Assembly (NCBI GenBank): GCA_016210705.1
Contig: JACQTR010000130.1
Coordinates: 1 to 13,682, forward strand
Length of the DNA stretch: 13,682 bases
Reading direction: 5' to 3'
Source: Chloroflexota bacterium
GTDB lineage: Bacteria; Chloroflexota; Dehalococcoidia; JACQTR01
The notes under the pieces were generated by a model. It made no database searches. It had not been told where the DNA came from and saw nothing but the letters and a program-made list of their open reading frames with translations. The position numbers and the translations under genes were made by a program. Positions 5,620 to 13,682 of this stretch are shown here, one piece after another; within the stretch, counting starts at the first letter, position 1; each line of letters opens with the position of its first letter.

Positions 5620-7806
5620 ATGGGTATTCTGGATGGTCTCAACCCGGCTCAAAGGGAGGCAGTGGAAATCCCAGAGGGGCCTCTTCTTATTCTGGCTGGG
5701 CCGGGCAGTGGTAAGACCCGAGTTATCACCCATAAGGTGGCCCATCTTATCCAAGTTCGAGGTATCAGTCCTCGAAACATCTTGGCCGTAACCTTTACCA
5801 ATAAGGCTGCCCAAGAAATGAAAGAAAGATTGTATCATCTCTTGGGCAGTACCATGGAAAACCTTACCATGGGTACCTTCCATGCCTTTTGTGCCCACCT
5901 CCTGCGGCGGGAGGCGGATGAAGTGGGATTAGATAGGAGATTCGTTATTTATGATGAAGAGGATCAATTGAACCTGCTTAAACGCAGTATCCAAGAAGTA
6001 GGCCTCGACCCCAAGCAATACCCGCCTAGGGTCTTGCAATCCGTCATCTCTCGGGCCAAGAGCGAGCTCATTACCCCCCAGGAATTCCCTAGACGTAGCC
6101 GCACTTATTTCGATGAGGTGGTAGCCCGGGTTTATGAACGCTATCAGAGGCTTTTGCGGGAGTGCAAGGGCCTGGATTTCGATGACCTGCTTATGGAAGC
6201 GGTTTATCTTTTTCAAAACCACCCTTCTATTAGGGAGAAATACCAATCTCGGTATATTCACCTCCTCATAGATGAGTTTCAGGACACCAACGTGGCCCAG
6301 TATGTTTTAGCCAAACAACTGGCCGGTAAGTATCGCAACATATGTGTGGTGGGCGACCCTGATCAGTCCATCTACTCCTGGCGGTCCGCCGATCTGCGCA
6401 ATATCCTTAACTTCGAAAAGGACTACCCCGATGCTAGAGTGGTCTATTTAGAGGAGAATTACCGTTCCACTCAGATCATCTTGAAGGTAGCTGACCATGT
6501 CATCGCTACTAACCAACAGCGCAAAGATAAAAAGCTTTGGACACGCAATCCCCCGGGATCTCCTGTTACCATTGCCGAGGCCTATAACGAGGCAGAGGAG
6601 GCCCAATTCGTGTCGGAGGAGATAGAGCGCCTTATAGCTCAAAACAGCTACGGTGCTCGGGACTGCGCTGTTATGTATCGCACCAACGCCCAATCCCGAG
6701 CTCTAGAGGAGGCCTTTATCCGATGTGGCCTGCCCTACAAGTTGGTGGGTGGAACCCGCTTCTACGAGCGCCGAGAGATCAAAGATGTTCTAGCCTATCT
6801 GCGCCTCATTCACAACCCTTATGATGCAGTCAGCTTGACGCGAGTGATAAATGTACCTAGCCGAGGTATTGGTCAACGTACTTTGGATGAGTTAATCCGT
6901 TGGGCCAAAGAGTTGGAGGTACCTACTTATACTGCCTTGCAACTGGTAACGTCGCCAGCGATCGAGAGTGTTAAAACTCACCCCTTTGCCCCTCGCATCA
7001 CGCAGGCACTAGGGCATTTCCTGAACCTAATAAACGAGCTCATTGCTCGCAGCCAAGAGGAGGAGTTGGCAAACCTGCTAGACTTGATCTTGGATGCCAC
7101 CTGCTATCGAAAATACCTCTTAGAAGGAGGGGATGAGGGCGAAGAGCGCTGGAATAACGTTTTGGAGCTTCGCGCCAAAGCTAGCGAGTACCGGGATTTG
7201 GAAGCCCGCCAGGCCCTAGCTTCTTTCCTAGAGGATGTGGCCCTAATATCAGAGGTAGACAATTGGGATGAGAAGGTAGATGCTGTAACCCTGATCACCC
7301 TCCACGCCGCCAAGGGTCTGGAGTTTCCTGTGGTCTTTATTGTCGGCATGGAGGATGGGATCTTCCCCCACATCAGATCCTTCGATGACCCGGCCCAAAT
7401 GGAAGAGGAACGTCGCCTTTGCTACGTGGGGATAACTCGGGCCGAAGAGCGCTTATATCTGGTACGGGCCTTTCGACGCAGACGTTTTGGAGGTAATAGC
7501 CTTAACCCTGCCTCGCGCTTTTTGCAGGATATCCCACGCTCTCTAACTATGGTCGCAGGCAGAAAGGAGACCTTCTCCGAATCGATTGCATCGTGGACGG
7601 CTTCTGTAGGCAGGACCCCACTGCCTTCTACGCCCACTTATGTGGCTGGCGACCGAGTGCGCCACGCCAGGTTTGGCGATGGCGTCGTGGTGAGCTGCCA
7701 AGTTGTTAGGGACGACCAAGAAGTAGTAGTTGCCTTTAAAGGAGAGGTGGGGGTAAAAAAGTTGCTCCTCAGTTTTGCCCCTTTAGAGATAATTAGGCAA
7801 GGATAA
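5620..7806 (+). CDS. pcrA: UvrD/PcrA-type 3'-5' DNA helicase (superfamily 1A)
   Basis: A full-length helicase of 728 aa, of the type acting in nucleotide excision repair and removal of proteins such as RecA from DNA. SF1A motifs in order: Q-motif LNPAQREAV (7-15), Walker A AGPGSGKT (26-33), TFTNKAA (58-64), TFHAFC (86-91), Walker B DEFQDTN (218-224), motif III GDPDQSIYSWR (245-255), motif IV ENYRS (279-283), motif V TLHAAKGLEF (560-569) and motif VI GITRAEERL (604-612). After a variable tail, residues ~675-728 match the PcrA C-terminal tudor-like domain (GDRVRHARFGDGVVVS), which in PcrA contacts RNA polymerase. That supports PcrA/UvrD over Rep. The first ATG directly gives the expected MGILDGLNPAQ start. 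It has its own promoter, and a VTT-domain gene follows after 4 bp. Confidence 0.95.
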   Translation: MGILDGLNPAQREAVEIPEGPLLILAGPGSGKTRVITHKVAHLIQVRGISPRNILAVTFTNKAAQEMKERLYHLLGSTMENLTMGTFHAFCAHLLRREADEVGLDRRFVIYDEEDQLNLLKRSIQEVGLDPKQYPPRVLQSVISRAKSELITPQEFPRRSRTYFDEVVARVYERYQRLLRECKGLDFDDLLMEAVYLFQNHPSIREKYQSRYIHLLIDEFQDTNVAQYVLAKQLAGKYRNICVVGDPDQSIYSWRSADLRNILNFEKDYPDARVVYLEENYRSTQIILKVADHVIATNQQRKDKKLWTRNPPGSPVTIAEAYNEAEEAQFVSEEIERLIAQNSYGARDCAVMYRTNAQSRALEEAFIRCGLPYKLVGGTRFYERREIKDVLAYLRLIHNPYDAVSLTRVINVPSRGIGQRTLDELIRWAKELEVPTYTALQLVTSPAIESVKTHPFAPRITQALGHFLNLINELIARSQEEELANLLDLILDATCYRKYLLEGGDEGEERWNNVLELRAKASEYRDLEARQALASFLEDVALISEVDNWDEKVDAVTLITLHAAKGLEFPVVFIVGMEDGIFPHIRSFDDPAQMEEERRLCYVGITRAEERLYLVRAFRRRRFGGNSLNPASRFLQDIPRSLTMVAGRKETFSESIASWTASVGRTPLPSTPTYVAGDRVRHARFGDGVVVSCQVVRDDQEVVVAFKGEVGVKKLLLSFAPLEIIRQG

Positions 7807-7810
7807 CGAA

Positions 7811-8422
7811 ATGGTTGGAGAAAGGCCAGAAACGATACCTGCCAAAGGCAAGCTAGGCATAAAACTCCTCACGTGGAGAGGGCAACGCCTTCATCTTCTG
7901 ATACCAGCAGGAGCCCTGATCCTCACCATCTTAATCTATTTACTGCGAGATAGGGTAGGGAACCTCCAAGATTACGGTTACATAGGGGTCTTTCTCATCA
8001 ACCTTATAGGCAGCGGCGCTGTTGTTTTGCCCGTCCCCGGTCTCGCTGCCGTTTTCACCGGAGGTTTACTTCTAGATCCCTGGATAGTAGCCCTACTGGC
8101 TGGAACAGGCATGGCTCTAGGAGAGATTACTGGCTACGCCTTAGGCTATGGAGGCCAGGTAGTTCTGGAGAATTGGAAGGGCTATCCCCGAATGAAGGAA
8201 TGGATGAGACATCGGGGTGATATTACCTTAGTGATAGCCTCTCTCATCCCCAACCCCCTTTTCGATGCTGTAGGCATTGTAGCAGGGGCCTTGCGTTTTC
8301 CTCTATGGCGATTCCTGGTCATGGTTTGGGTGGGCAAGACCCTCAAATCTCTGGTCGTAGCCTATTTAGGGGCATGGGGAGGCACTTGGACTATTAAGTG
8401 GATAGAGCGCCTTTTAGGGTAA
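7811..8422 (+). CDS. VTT-domain (DedA/SNARE-associated family) integral membrane protein
   Basis: A 203-aa polytopic membrane protein. An N-terminal amphipathic/basic stretch is followed by a TM segment (~31-45) and the VTT core: a hairpin-like region with PVPGLAAVFTGG (74-85), GEITGYALGYGG (104-115) and IPNPLFDAVGIVAGAL (146-161), and a final helix (~165-190). VTT/DedA proteins are linked to lipid transport or scrambling and to undecaprenyl-phosphate recycling. The usual Arg-rich loop motif of classical DedA is replaced here by IPNPLFD, so this belongs to a diverged VTT subgroup whose substrate is unknown. AAGGA (7799-7803) sits 7 nt before the ATG, and the gene lies 4 bp after the helicase stop, so it is probably cotranscribed. 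Confidence 0.85.
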   Translation: MVGERPETIPAKGKLGIKLLTWRGQRLHLLIPAGALILTILIYLLRDRVGNLQDYGYIGVFLINLIGSGAVVLPVPGLAAVFTGGLLLDPWIVALLAGTGMALGEITGYALGYGGQVVLENWKGYPRMKEWMRHRGDITLVIASLIPNPLFDAVGIVAGALRFPLWRFLVMVWVGKTLKSLVVAYLGAWGGTWTIKWIERLLG

Positions 8423-8525
8423 GGGCTGCGGCGAGCCTGATTGTCGACAGTAAAACGCAGGCTTCTTCGGCTTTTGTCTCCTCAGGTTTGGGAAGGGTAG
8501 TTGGGTTGGTTCTGAGGTAGGCCTT
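8423..8525 (+). promoter_or_regulatory. 103-bp leader of the glycan operon with two stem-loops and a G-tract cluster
   Basis: This gap holds two inverted repeats. AGCCTG (8434-8439) pairs with CAGGCT (8458-8463), and its 18-nt loop contains the palindrome TGTCGACA. CCTCAG (8480-8485) pairs with CTGAGG (8512-8517), and its loop carries GGG at 8490, 8495 and 8503 plus GG at 8508, a possible two-layer G-quadruplex. The second stem includes GAGG (8514-8517), the likely SD for the TTG start at 8526. The first hairpin is followed by TCTTCGGCTTTT, a weak U-rich tail, so it could act as a poor terminator of the preceding gene. I do not see a consensus -35/-10 pair here. Confidence 0.4.
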
Positions 8526-10229
8526 TTGAAGCTTTCTTTAGCCATCCTATTACGCCTCTTTTCTTTGTTGATGATAGGAAGTTCCACTATCGGTATGATC
8601 ATTGTTCCCGACCCTATTACTAAGCCAGCCACTTCAACTAATATTATCGCTAACCCTATTCCAGACACAGATGTCAATCCTTTGGGGGCTAATTTTTTCC
8701 TAGATCGCGAGGTAGAACTTTGGAAAAAGGAGCAAACTTTAAAAATGGCCCAGGAGGCGGGGATAGGTTGGGTCAAAGTCCTTTTTAGCTGGGATAGCAT
8801 CGAGCCTCGGAAGGGGTACTTTTGGGACGATCGCTATAAGAAGAGCACTTGGGAAAAATACGATGAGATGGTGGAGCTGGCAGAGAAATACGGCATGAAA
8901 ATTATCGCCCGCTTAGATCGCCCCCCAGATTGGACGCGCCAAGACAATTCTTTTAAAACCAGCCCCCCTGATGATTTTTATGACTACGCTGATTTTGTTT
9001 ATGCGGTAGTCAGCCGTTATAAAGGGCGCATCCAACACTACCAAATCTGGAACGAACCTAATATCTGGCCCGAGTGGGGTAACAGGCCAGTGGACCCCAA
9101 AGGATATGTAGAGCTCCTCAAAATCGCTTATCAACGAGCGAAGCTGGCGGACCCAAACGCCCTTGTCCTCAGTGCACCGCTAGCTCAAACCCTTGAAAAG
9201 TCGCCCTCCAACCTGAATGAGTTGGACTACTTGGAGGCTATGTACCAGGCGGGGGCCAAGGACTATTTCGACATTCTATTAGCCAATGCCTATGGCTTTT
9301 CTCTACCCCCCAATGATCCCCCCGATCCGGACCGGTTAAATTTTGCGCGGATAACCCTGCTACGCGAAGTCATGGTTAGGAATGGCGATACCAATAAAGC
9401 GGTTTGGATCAATGAGTTCGGTTGGAATGCGGCACCCTCTGATTTTCCTCAAGATAAGCTTTATTGGGGGCGAGTGAGCGAGAAGCAGCAAGCGGAATAC
9501 ACCATAGAGGGCATAAATATGGCTCGCCTCTGGGGCTGGGTAGGGGTGATCAACATTTGGTACTTTCGTCAGGTGGGAGACATATCGCCTTGGGAACGCG
9601 CCGATTACTATTTTAGGATAGTGGATATAGATTTCACTCCTCGCCTCGTTTACTACAAACTGCGCGAGCTAGCTAATGCCTGGCGAGTTGCCCCACCAGG
9701 CTATCATGAAGAAACGGCCCCTGCTGTGGTTTCTAAGGGCCGGTGGATGTCCTTGCTGTCGCCCCAGGCCTCCGGTGGCACAGCCATTGCTAGCGAGACA
9801 GCGGGCGACAACTTGACCTTAGTTTTCCAGGGCACCGATGTTGAACTCCTTGGGTTGGGTAGTGCCGCAGGAGGGAGAGTCTATGTTACCGTGGATGGAA
9901 AGAATCCCCATCTCCCCAACCGCGATAAGGATGGTAGGTCATATGTGGATCTCTTTACTTCGTGGAATACCTTGCCTAGTGAGTCCCAACTCCAACTGTT
10001 TGATCCCCTTAGATTACCCGTGGCTCAAGCCTTAAGCCCCGGCCGCCATACTCTCCAGCTTACGCTGGCTAAAGAGAGCAATTCTCAATCCTTTGGCCGT
10101 CTTGTTGTGATCGATGCTCTAGTAGTGAAAAACCAGCCGCGCTACCAAAGTTTTTACGGGTTCGTAATCCTTTCACTCTTGGGATTTATGGGCCTTGGTC
10201 TATCTTTCTTGTTAAGGGGCTGGAGATGA
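8526..10229 (+). CDS. Membrane-anchored clan GH-A glycosidase-like protein (beta-xylosidase/cellulase-like)
   Basis: A 567-aa extracellular protein. Residues ~4-27 are a signal sequence or N-terminal TM helix. Residues ~55-385 form a TIM-barrel glycosidase with WNEPN (acid/base E177, end of strand 4) and WINEFGW (nucleophile E297, strand 7); both catalytic Glu are present at clan GH-A spacing. Residues ~395-535 look like a beta-sandwich module (VYVTVDGK, then GRHTLQLTL), perhaps carbohydrate-binding. A TM helix at ~544-563 followed by basic residues ends the protein. The family within clan A (GH5, GH39 or other) cannot be fixed by eye. The start is TTG 8526, the first usable start after the in-frame stop at 8451, with GAGG 8 nt upstream; it gives a basic-hydrophobic N-terminus. 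The stop overlaps the glycosyltransferase start (ATGA), so a role in making, trimming or releasing the same glycan is inferred. Substrate is unknown. Confidence 0.85.
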   Translation: MKLSLAILLRLFSLLMIGSSTIGMIIVPDPITKPATSTNIIANPIPDTDVNPLGANFFLDREVELWKKEQTLKMAQEAGIGWVKVLFSWDSIEPRKGYFWDDRYKKSTWEKYDEMVELAEKYGMKIIARLDRPPDWTRQDNSFKTSPPDDFYDYADFVYAVVSRYKGRIQHYQIWNEPNIWPEWGNRPVDPKGYVELLKIAYQRAKLADPNALVLSAPLAQTLEKSPSNLNELDYLEAMYQAGAKDYFDILLANAYGFSLPPNDPPDPDRLNFARITLLREVMVRNGDTNKAVWINEFGWNAAPSDFPQDKLYWGRVSEKQQAEYTIEGINMARLWGWVGVINIWYFRQVGDISPWERADYYFRIVDIDFTPRLVYYKLRELANAWRVAPPGYHEETAPAVVSKGRWMSLLSPQASGGTAIASETAGDNLTLVFQGTDVELLGLGSAAGGRVYVTVDGKNPHLPNRDKDGRSYVDLFTSWNTLPSESQLQLFDPLRLPVAQALSPGRHTLQLTLAKESNSQSFGRLVVIDALVVKNQPRYQSFYGFVILSLLGFMGLGLSFLLRGWR

Positions 10230-11869
10230 GGCAAGGCTGGTTCCGTGACGTCCTTGTTCTGGTCGCTATCTTGGCCCTCTTTGCCATCCTGACCGGCTAT
10301 CAAATAAAGCTCCCTGGCCTCTACTATGATGAGGCCCTGGACGCGGTGCCAGCCATGCAGATACTTCAGGGCCAAAAGGTGGAGCTGGTCCGCCAAGGGG
10401 GAATCCGGCTGGGGAATCATGCCTTCCCATTAATGGCCATGGACTATGTCGGGGCGGTCAATACTTACGCCCTATTGCCTTTTTTCGCCTTGCTCGGAGT
10501 CAAGGTCAGCTCCCTCCGTCTTCTGCCTATAGCCGGCGGGGCATTAACCCTGATTTTGACTTACCTCCTGACCAAGGAGCTTTTTCGGCGCAACGTGGCC
10601 ATCGTTAGTATCTTATTGCTGGCGGTTCATCCTTCTTTCGTCTTCTGGACTCGGCAAGGCATCTACGTTACCTCTTTAATGAGTGTGCTGCTCATGGGTA
10701 GCCTTCTGGCCCTGATTCGCTGGCGACGACAGCGAAGAGATAGCTATCTTTATCTGGCCAGCCTCCTTTTGGGCCTAGGCCTCAGTTCCAAGATATTATT
10801 CTTATGGTTCATTATAGCTTTAGGGCTGATATACCTAGCCGTGGCCTCGTATGTGTCTCGCGTATCCAGGTTAAAGGAAACCGAAAGCAACTTGGGATCG
10901 CACACTCTTTCTCTTTTAGACCATAATTGGGGGCCTTGGGCGATAAGTGCGACTATTTTTTTGGCCGGTGCGGCCATGATCTTAATTTACAATATCAAAA
11001 CTCGGGGAACTTTGATCGCCTTATCCCAAAATCTCGGCACCACAGGATATGGGGTCAGTAATAGCAATTTTTTCGCTAACCTGACTACTCGACTGGATAA
11101 TTTTAAAGTGCTGATTGAAGGGAATTTCTTTTGGTATTTGGGAGGCATCTTCTCTGCTTGGCTTTACCCTGGGGCATTTGGTGCCGCCATCATAATCATC
11201 CTCGTCATATGGCTGGCTAGGAGAGAGGCCCGAGCTCAGGGGTATGAACCCCTTCTTTTGTTAGGATTCGTGGGGTTAGTAGTAATACAGAGTATGGTTA
11301 CCATCTCCGACCTTTGGGCCACCCATTTTTACAGCCTATTACCTTTAGCAGCCATGATCATGGCACTTAGCCTCCACGGACTCCATCGCTTTGTCCCTCA
11401 GCGCTTGCCATCGCTGCTCTGGCTGGGGGTGATCTTATTCCTTTTTGGGCAGAGCCTATACGTAGACATGCAATATCACCGTGCCCTAAAAGAAACGGGG
11501 GGTCGGCGTACCCACTCTGATGCCATTTATCGTCTCGCCTCCTATTTAGAAGAGAGAAGGGAGAGCCAGCCGTGGGTTATGGATTGGGGCATCCAAAAAA
11601 GCGTAGTGATTTTGACTCAGGGCAGGGTTAACCCGGTGGAGATATTTCAATATGCCCCTCAGCCAGATATCAACTTTACCAACTGGCTTTATGGCGCAAT
11701 GGCCAACCCCCAAAACCTCTATCTTTTTCATAGTGGCGATGCCACTGTTTTCCCCCGTTATCCAGCTTTTGAGGCCATGGCTCGTCAATTAAATAAGGAG
11801 ATTGTCTTAGAAAAGACTGTAACCGAGCGCGATGGCACACCCCTCTTTTTGGTGTATTCGGTGAAATGA
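10226..11869 (+). CDS. GT-C family membrane glycosyltransferase (family 39 / ArnT-PMT-like)
   Basis: A 547-aa polytopic membrane protein. After the first TM helix (~7-25), the first outer loop carries LYYDEALDA, with the Asp-Glu pair (D35, E36) typical of the catalytic loop in GT-C enzymes that use polyprenyl-phosphate-linked sugars. A second loop element (MAMDYVGAVNTY, ~70-81) and a WTRQGIYV stretch (~141-148) also match this class. Ten or so hydrophobic segments extend to about residue 415, and a ~130-residue C-terminal extracytoplasmic domain follows. It should transfer a sugar from a lipid-linked donor to a glycan, lipid or protein on the outer face; donor and acceptor cannot be read from sequence. 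Its start overlaps the glycosidase stop by 4 nt (ATGA), indicating translational coupling. It is followed 7 bp later by the ligase. Confidence 0.88.
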   Translation: MRQGWFRDVLVLVAILALFAILTGYQIKLPGLYYDEALDAVPAMQILQGQKVELVRQGGIRLGNHAFPLMAMDYVGAVNTYALLPFFALLGVKVSSLRLLPIAGGALTLILTYLLTKELFRRNVAIVSILLLAVHPSFVFWTRQGIYVTSLMSVLLMGSLLALIRWRRQRRDSYLYLASLLLGLGLSSKILFLWFIIALGLIYLAVASYVSRVSRLKETESNLGSHTLSLLDHNWGPWAISATIFLAGAAMILIYNIKTRGTLIALSQNLGTTGYGVSNSNFFANLTTRLDNFKVLIEGNFFWYLGGIFSAWLYPGAFGAAIIIILVIWLARREARAQGYEPLLLLGFVGLVVIQSMVTISDLWATHFYSLLPLAAMIMALSLHGLHRFVPQRLPSLLWLGVILFLFGQSLYVDMQYHRALKETGGRRTHSDAIYRLASYLEERRESQPWVMDWGIQKSVVILTQGRVNPVEIFQYAPQPDINFTNWLYGAMANPQNLYLFHSGDATVFPRYPAFEAMARQLNKEIVLEKTVTERDGTPLFLVYSVK

Positions 11870-11876
11870 GAAACCT

Positions 11877-13313
11877 ATGACGGCCAGAAAAGGGATAGAA
11901 GCCTTTTCTCTATCTACCATAAGGCGGTCCAGGGAAGACGCTGGTATTTTCCTGGCATTAGGGGTAAGCCTCCTTGCCTATTTTTACTCTCCTAATTTAT
12001 GGCTCTCCGCGGTAGCAGCGCTGGCTTTTGGAGGGCTTGCTTGGCGCCGCCTTGACCTGGCCTTGCTCTATGTGGTTTTCACCATACCCTTCTATCGCTA
12101 CCCCAAAGAGATCAATCTCGGGGAGTTAGGACTAACCAACTTCCTTAACCGCACTGTCCCACTAGAGTTTAGCCTTGCCGAAGTGACGGTCCTGATTTGC
12201 CTAGTTGTTTGGCTCGCCCAGTGGTTGAGGGGAAGGAGGGGTCATGAACCCTTCACCAACTGGGAGAAAGATCCTTTTCATCAAGGGGCGGTGGCCTTCC
12301 TGGGGGTTGCCACCTTGTCCCTTCTCGCTAGCCAATATTTAAAGTTCAGCCTCCGAGAATATCGCACCGTTATTCTGGAACCTCTCGTATTTTTTTTCCT
12401 CCTGACCATTGTCCTAAAGGGACAGCGTAAAATATGGCGCTTTCTCGATGCTTTCTTAGCATTGAGCCTCCTGGTTTCCTGCATTGCCCTCCTCCAGTAC
12501 TTTTTTATGGGCGAAGCAGTGACTACAGGAGGTGTGCGACGGATGCTGGCCATCTACTACTCGCCTAATGCCTTAGCCCTCTTTTTAGGACGGGGAATGC
12601 CTATAGCTCTGGTCTTGGCCCTTCTGGCCCCGACGGAGGTAGGTCGTGGGAAACGTTGGTTTTATGTCATAACCAGTTTAGCCATTTTAGTAGCCCTTTA
12701 TTTCACATACTCCAGGGGGGCCTGGCTGGCCGTAGGGAGTGCTTTGCTTCTGGTGGGGATAGTGCGGAGGCCGAAAAGGACTTTGGTCTGGGGCAGCATG
12801 GCAGCAATAGCAATAGTGGTGGCAGTGCCCTTCCTTCCCTGGGACCGCCTGTTATCCACTGCTCCTGTGGAACAGCGACTGAATCTGTGGCAAGCCAGTG
12901 TCAAAATGGTGCGAGATCATCCTATTCTAGGGGTTGGCCTTGACAACTTCCTTTATCAATACCCCAAGTATAGGCTGGAGTCAGCGTGGGCGGAGCCTAA
13001 TATCTCTCACCCCCATAACATCTTACTTGACTTTTGGACTCGCCTTGGCATACTAGGGGTAACAGTCATGCTTTGGCTACAAGCCACCTTCTGGAGCGCC
13101 GCTACTCGCCTTTACCGGCAATGGGGCAGCCAGGGTATGGGAGTGATAACCCTAGCCTTGATGGCCAGCATGGTGGATTTTATTGTCCATGGGCTTATAG
13201 ATAATAGTTTTTTTCTCATCGACCTAGCCTTCGTTTTCTGGCTCATTATGGCCTTGACGAGGGCGGTAGCTAGACTGGAGAAGGGTGAGGGATCTTTTGC
13301 GGAGGCACAATGA
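11877..13313 (+). CDS. O-antigen ligase/polymerase-like membrane protein (Wzy_C domain)
   Basis: A 478-aa polytopic membrane protein, about 11-13 hydrophobic segments. Family features are REYRTVILEPL (160-170), YSRGAWL (278-284, with the conserved Arg), a large outer loop with RLNLWQASVKMVRDHPILGVG (split about residues 334-354), GLDNF (354-358), and SHPHNILLD (377-385), whose His residues are characteristic of WaaL/Wzy_C proteins. Such enzymes join or polymerise undecaprenyl-linked glycans at the outer face of the membrane. Ligase, polymerase and protein O-oligosaccharyltransferase variants cannot be told apart by eye. The ATG at 11877 is 7 bp after the glycosyltransferase stop with only a weak SD, so reinitiation is likely. 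The stop overlaps the next gene's start (ATGA at 13310). T8 (12390-12397) and T7 (13208-13214) runs lie in the coding sequence. Confidence 0.88.
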   Translation: MTARKGIEAFSLSTIRRSREDAGIFLALGVSLLAYFYSPNLWLSAVAALAFGGLAWRRLDLALLYVVFTIPFYRYPKEINLGELGLTNFLNRTVPLEFSLAEVTVLICLVVWLAQWLRGRRGHEPFTNWEKDPFHQGAVAFLGVATLSLLASQYLKFSLREYRTVILEPLVFFFLLTIVLKGQRKIWRFLDAFLALSLLVSCIALLQYFFMGEAVTTGGVRRMLAIYYSPNALALFLGRGMPIALVLALLAPTEVGRGKRWFYVITSLAILVALYFTYSRGAWLAVGSALLLVGIVRRPKRTLVWGSMAAIAIVVAVPFLPWDRLLSTAPVEQRLNLWQASVKMVRDHPILGVGLDNFLYQYPKYRLESAWAEPNISHPHNILLDFWTRLGILGVTVMLWLQATFWSAATRLYRQWGSQGMGVITLALMASMVDFIVHGLIDNSFFLIDLAFVFWLIMALTRAVARLEKGEGSFAEAQ

Positions 13314-13682
13314 AAATCTTAATTAGTGGAGGAGCTGGGTTCATAGGATCTAATCTTTGCCAGGCCTTGCTAGAGGCCGGGCACGAGGTAACAGCGGTCG
13401 ACAACCTTCTCACTGGAAGTCGTCGCAACATCAAGCCCCTTCTTGTCCACCCCTCCTTTCACTTCTTGGAGCAAGATATAGTCCATTCCCCGATCCATGG
13501 AGAATGGGAGGCCATTTTTCATTTAGCTAGTCCAGCTAGCCCCCAACATTACAGCAAATATCCTATAGAGACCTTATTAGTTAACTCCCAGGGTACGTAT
13601 CATCTTTTGGAGCTAGCGCGAACCTTGGGAGCCAAGTTTCTTCTGGCCTCTACCTCGGAGGTTTACGGCGACCCCTTAGAGC
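13310..13682 (+). CDS. UDP-glucuronate decarboxylase (UXS-like SDR), N-terminal part; 3' end outside window
   Basis: The first 124 codons of an extended short-chain dehydrogenase, open to the window edge. It begins MKILISGGAGFIGSNL with the Rossmann GGAGFIG motif (residues 7-13), then DNLLTGSRRNI (31-41), EQDI (54-57), and the stretch FHLASPASPQHYSKYP (70-85) with the following TLLVNSQGT. These elements, together with STSEVYGD (114-121), are hallmarks of UDP-xylose synthase, which converts UDP-glucuronate to UDP-xylose; other epimerases lack the ASPASP run. The catalytic YxxxK lies beyond the window. The ATG overlaps the ligase stop by 4 nt and has GGAGG (13301-13305) 4 nt upstream. It would supply UDP-xylose to glycan assembly, consistent with the xylosidase-like first gene, though that link is inference. 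Confidence 0.88.
   Translation, partial: MKILISGGAGFIGSNLCQALLEAGHEVTAVDNLLTGSRRNIKPLLVHPSFHFLEQDIVHSPIHGEWEAIFHLASPASPQHYSKYPIETLLVNSQGTYHLLELARTLGAKFLLASTSEVYGDPLE

Noticed and set aside
12390..12397. T8 run in the ligase gene as a phase-variation switch
   Set aside because: T7 runs also occur at 2832, 10956 and 13208, so Phe-coding T tracts are common here and give no specific signal.
1..13682. CRISPR array, tRNA, rRNA, transposon ends or phage genes
   Set aside because: No spaced direct repeats, cloverleaf-like or rRNA sequence, transposase motif or terminal inverted repeat was seen in the small gaps between genes.

Overview
The window looks like a chromosomal segment of a Chloroflexota-type bacterium (Anaerolineae/Dehalococcoidia-like). 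This is inferred from protein architecture only: the C-terminal extension of the class A PBP, an ArsA ATPase with an HSP20-like tail, a RodZ-like protein carrying a PASTA domain, a two-helix/double-zinc-ribbon protein, and a BioD-like/DRTGG protein. There is no rRNA or tRNA to anchor taxonomy. The window is densely coding: twelve genes, two of them cut by the window edges. Most intergenic gaps are below 20 bp and no gap exceeds about 150 bp. I see no mobile element, CRISPR array, tRNA or rRNA.

Region 1 (1-3894, plus strand) reads as one envelope-related operon. It holds the 3' part of a PBP1A-type transpeptidase, an ArsA/Get3-like ATPase with a C-terminal HSP20-like domain, a RodZ-like HTH-TM-Pro/Thr stalk-PASTA protein, and a YhhQ/VUT family transporter. 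Gaps are 18 bp, about 10 bp (or an 8 nt overlap, depending on the start chosen) and 2 bp.

Region 2 (3895-5028, plus) is a stand-alone P-loop (BioD-like) plus DRTGG protein with a strong Shine-Dalgarno. A probable intrinsic terminator follows it, inside the antisense of the convergent gene.

Region 3 (5038-8422) contains a minus-strand two-helix membrane protein with two zinc ribbons, and a plus-strand UvrD/PcrA helicase followed 4 bp later by a VTT/DedA-like membrane protein. The two directions are separated by a compact divergent promoter region with two perfect extended -10 boxes.

Region 4 (8423-13682, plus) is an exopolysaccharide or surface-glycan operon. It has a doubly membrane-anchored clan GH-A glycosidase-like protein, a GT-C (family 39-like) glycosyltransferase, an O-antigen ligase/polymerase-like protein and the start of a UDP-glucuronate decarboxylase. 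Two ATGA stop/start overlaps tie the genes together. The leader ahead of this operon has two possible stem-loops and a G-tract cluster that could mask the ribosome binding site.

No clearly new defence or mobile system is visible. The points most worth following are the PBP1A / ArsA-HSP20 / RodZ-PASTA arrangement, the diverged BioD-DRTGG protein, the built-in antisense terminator, and the leader of the glycan operon.
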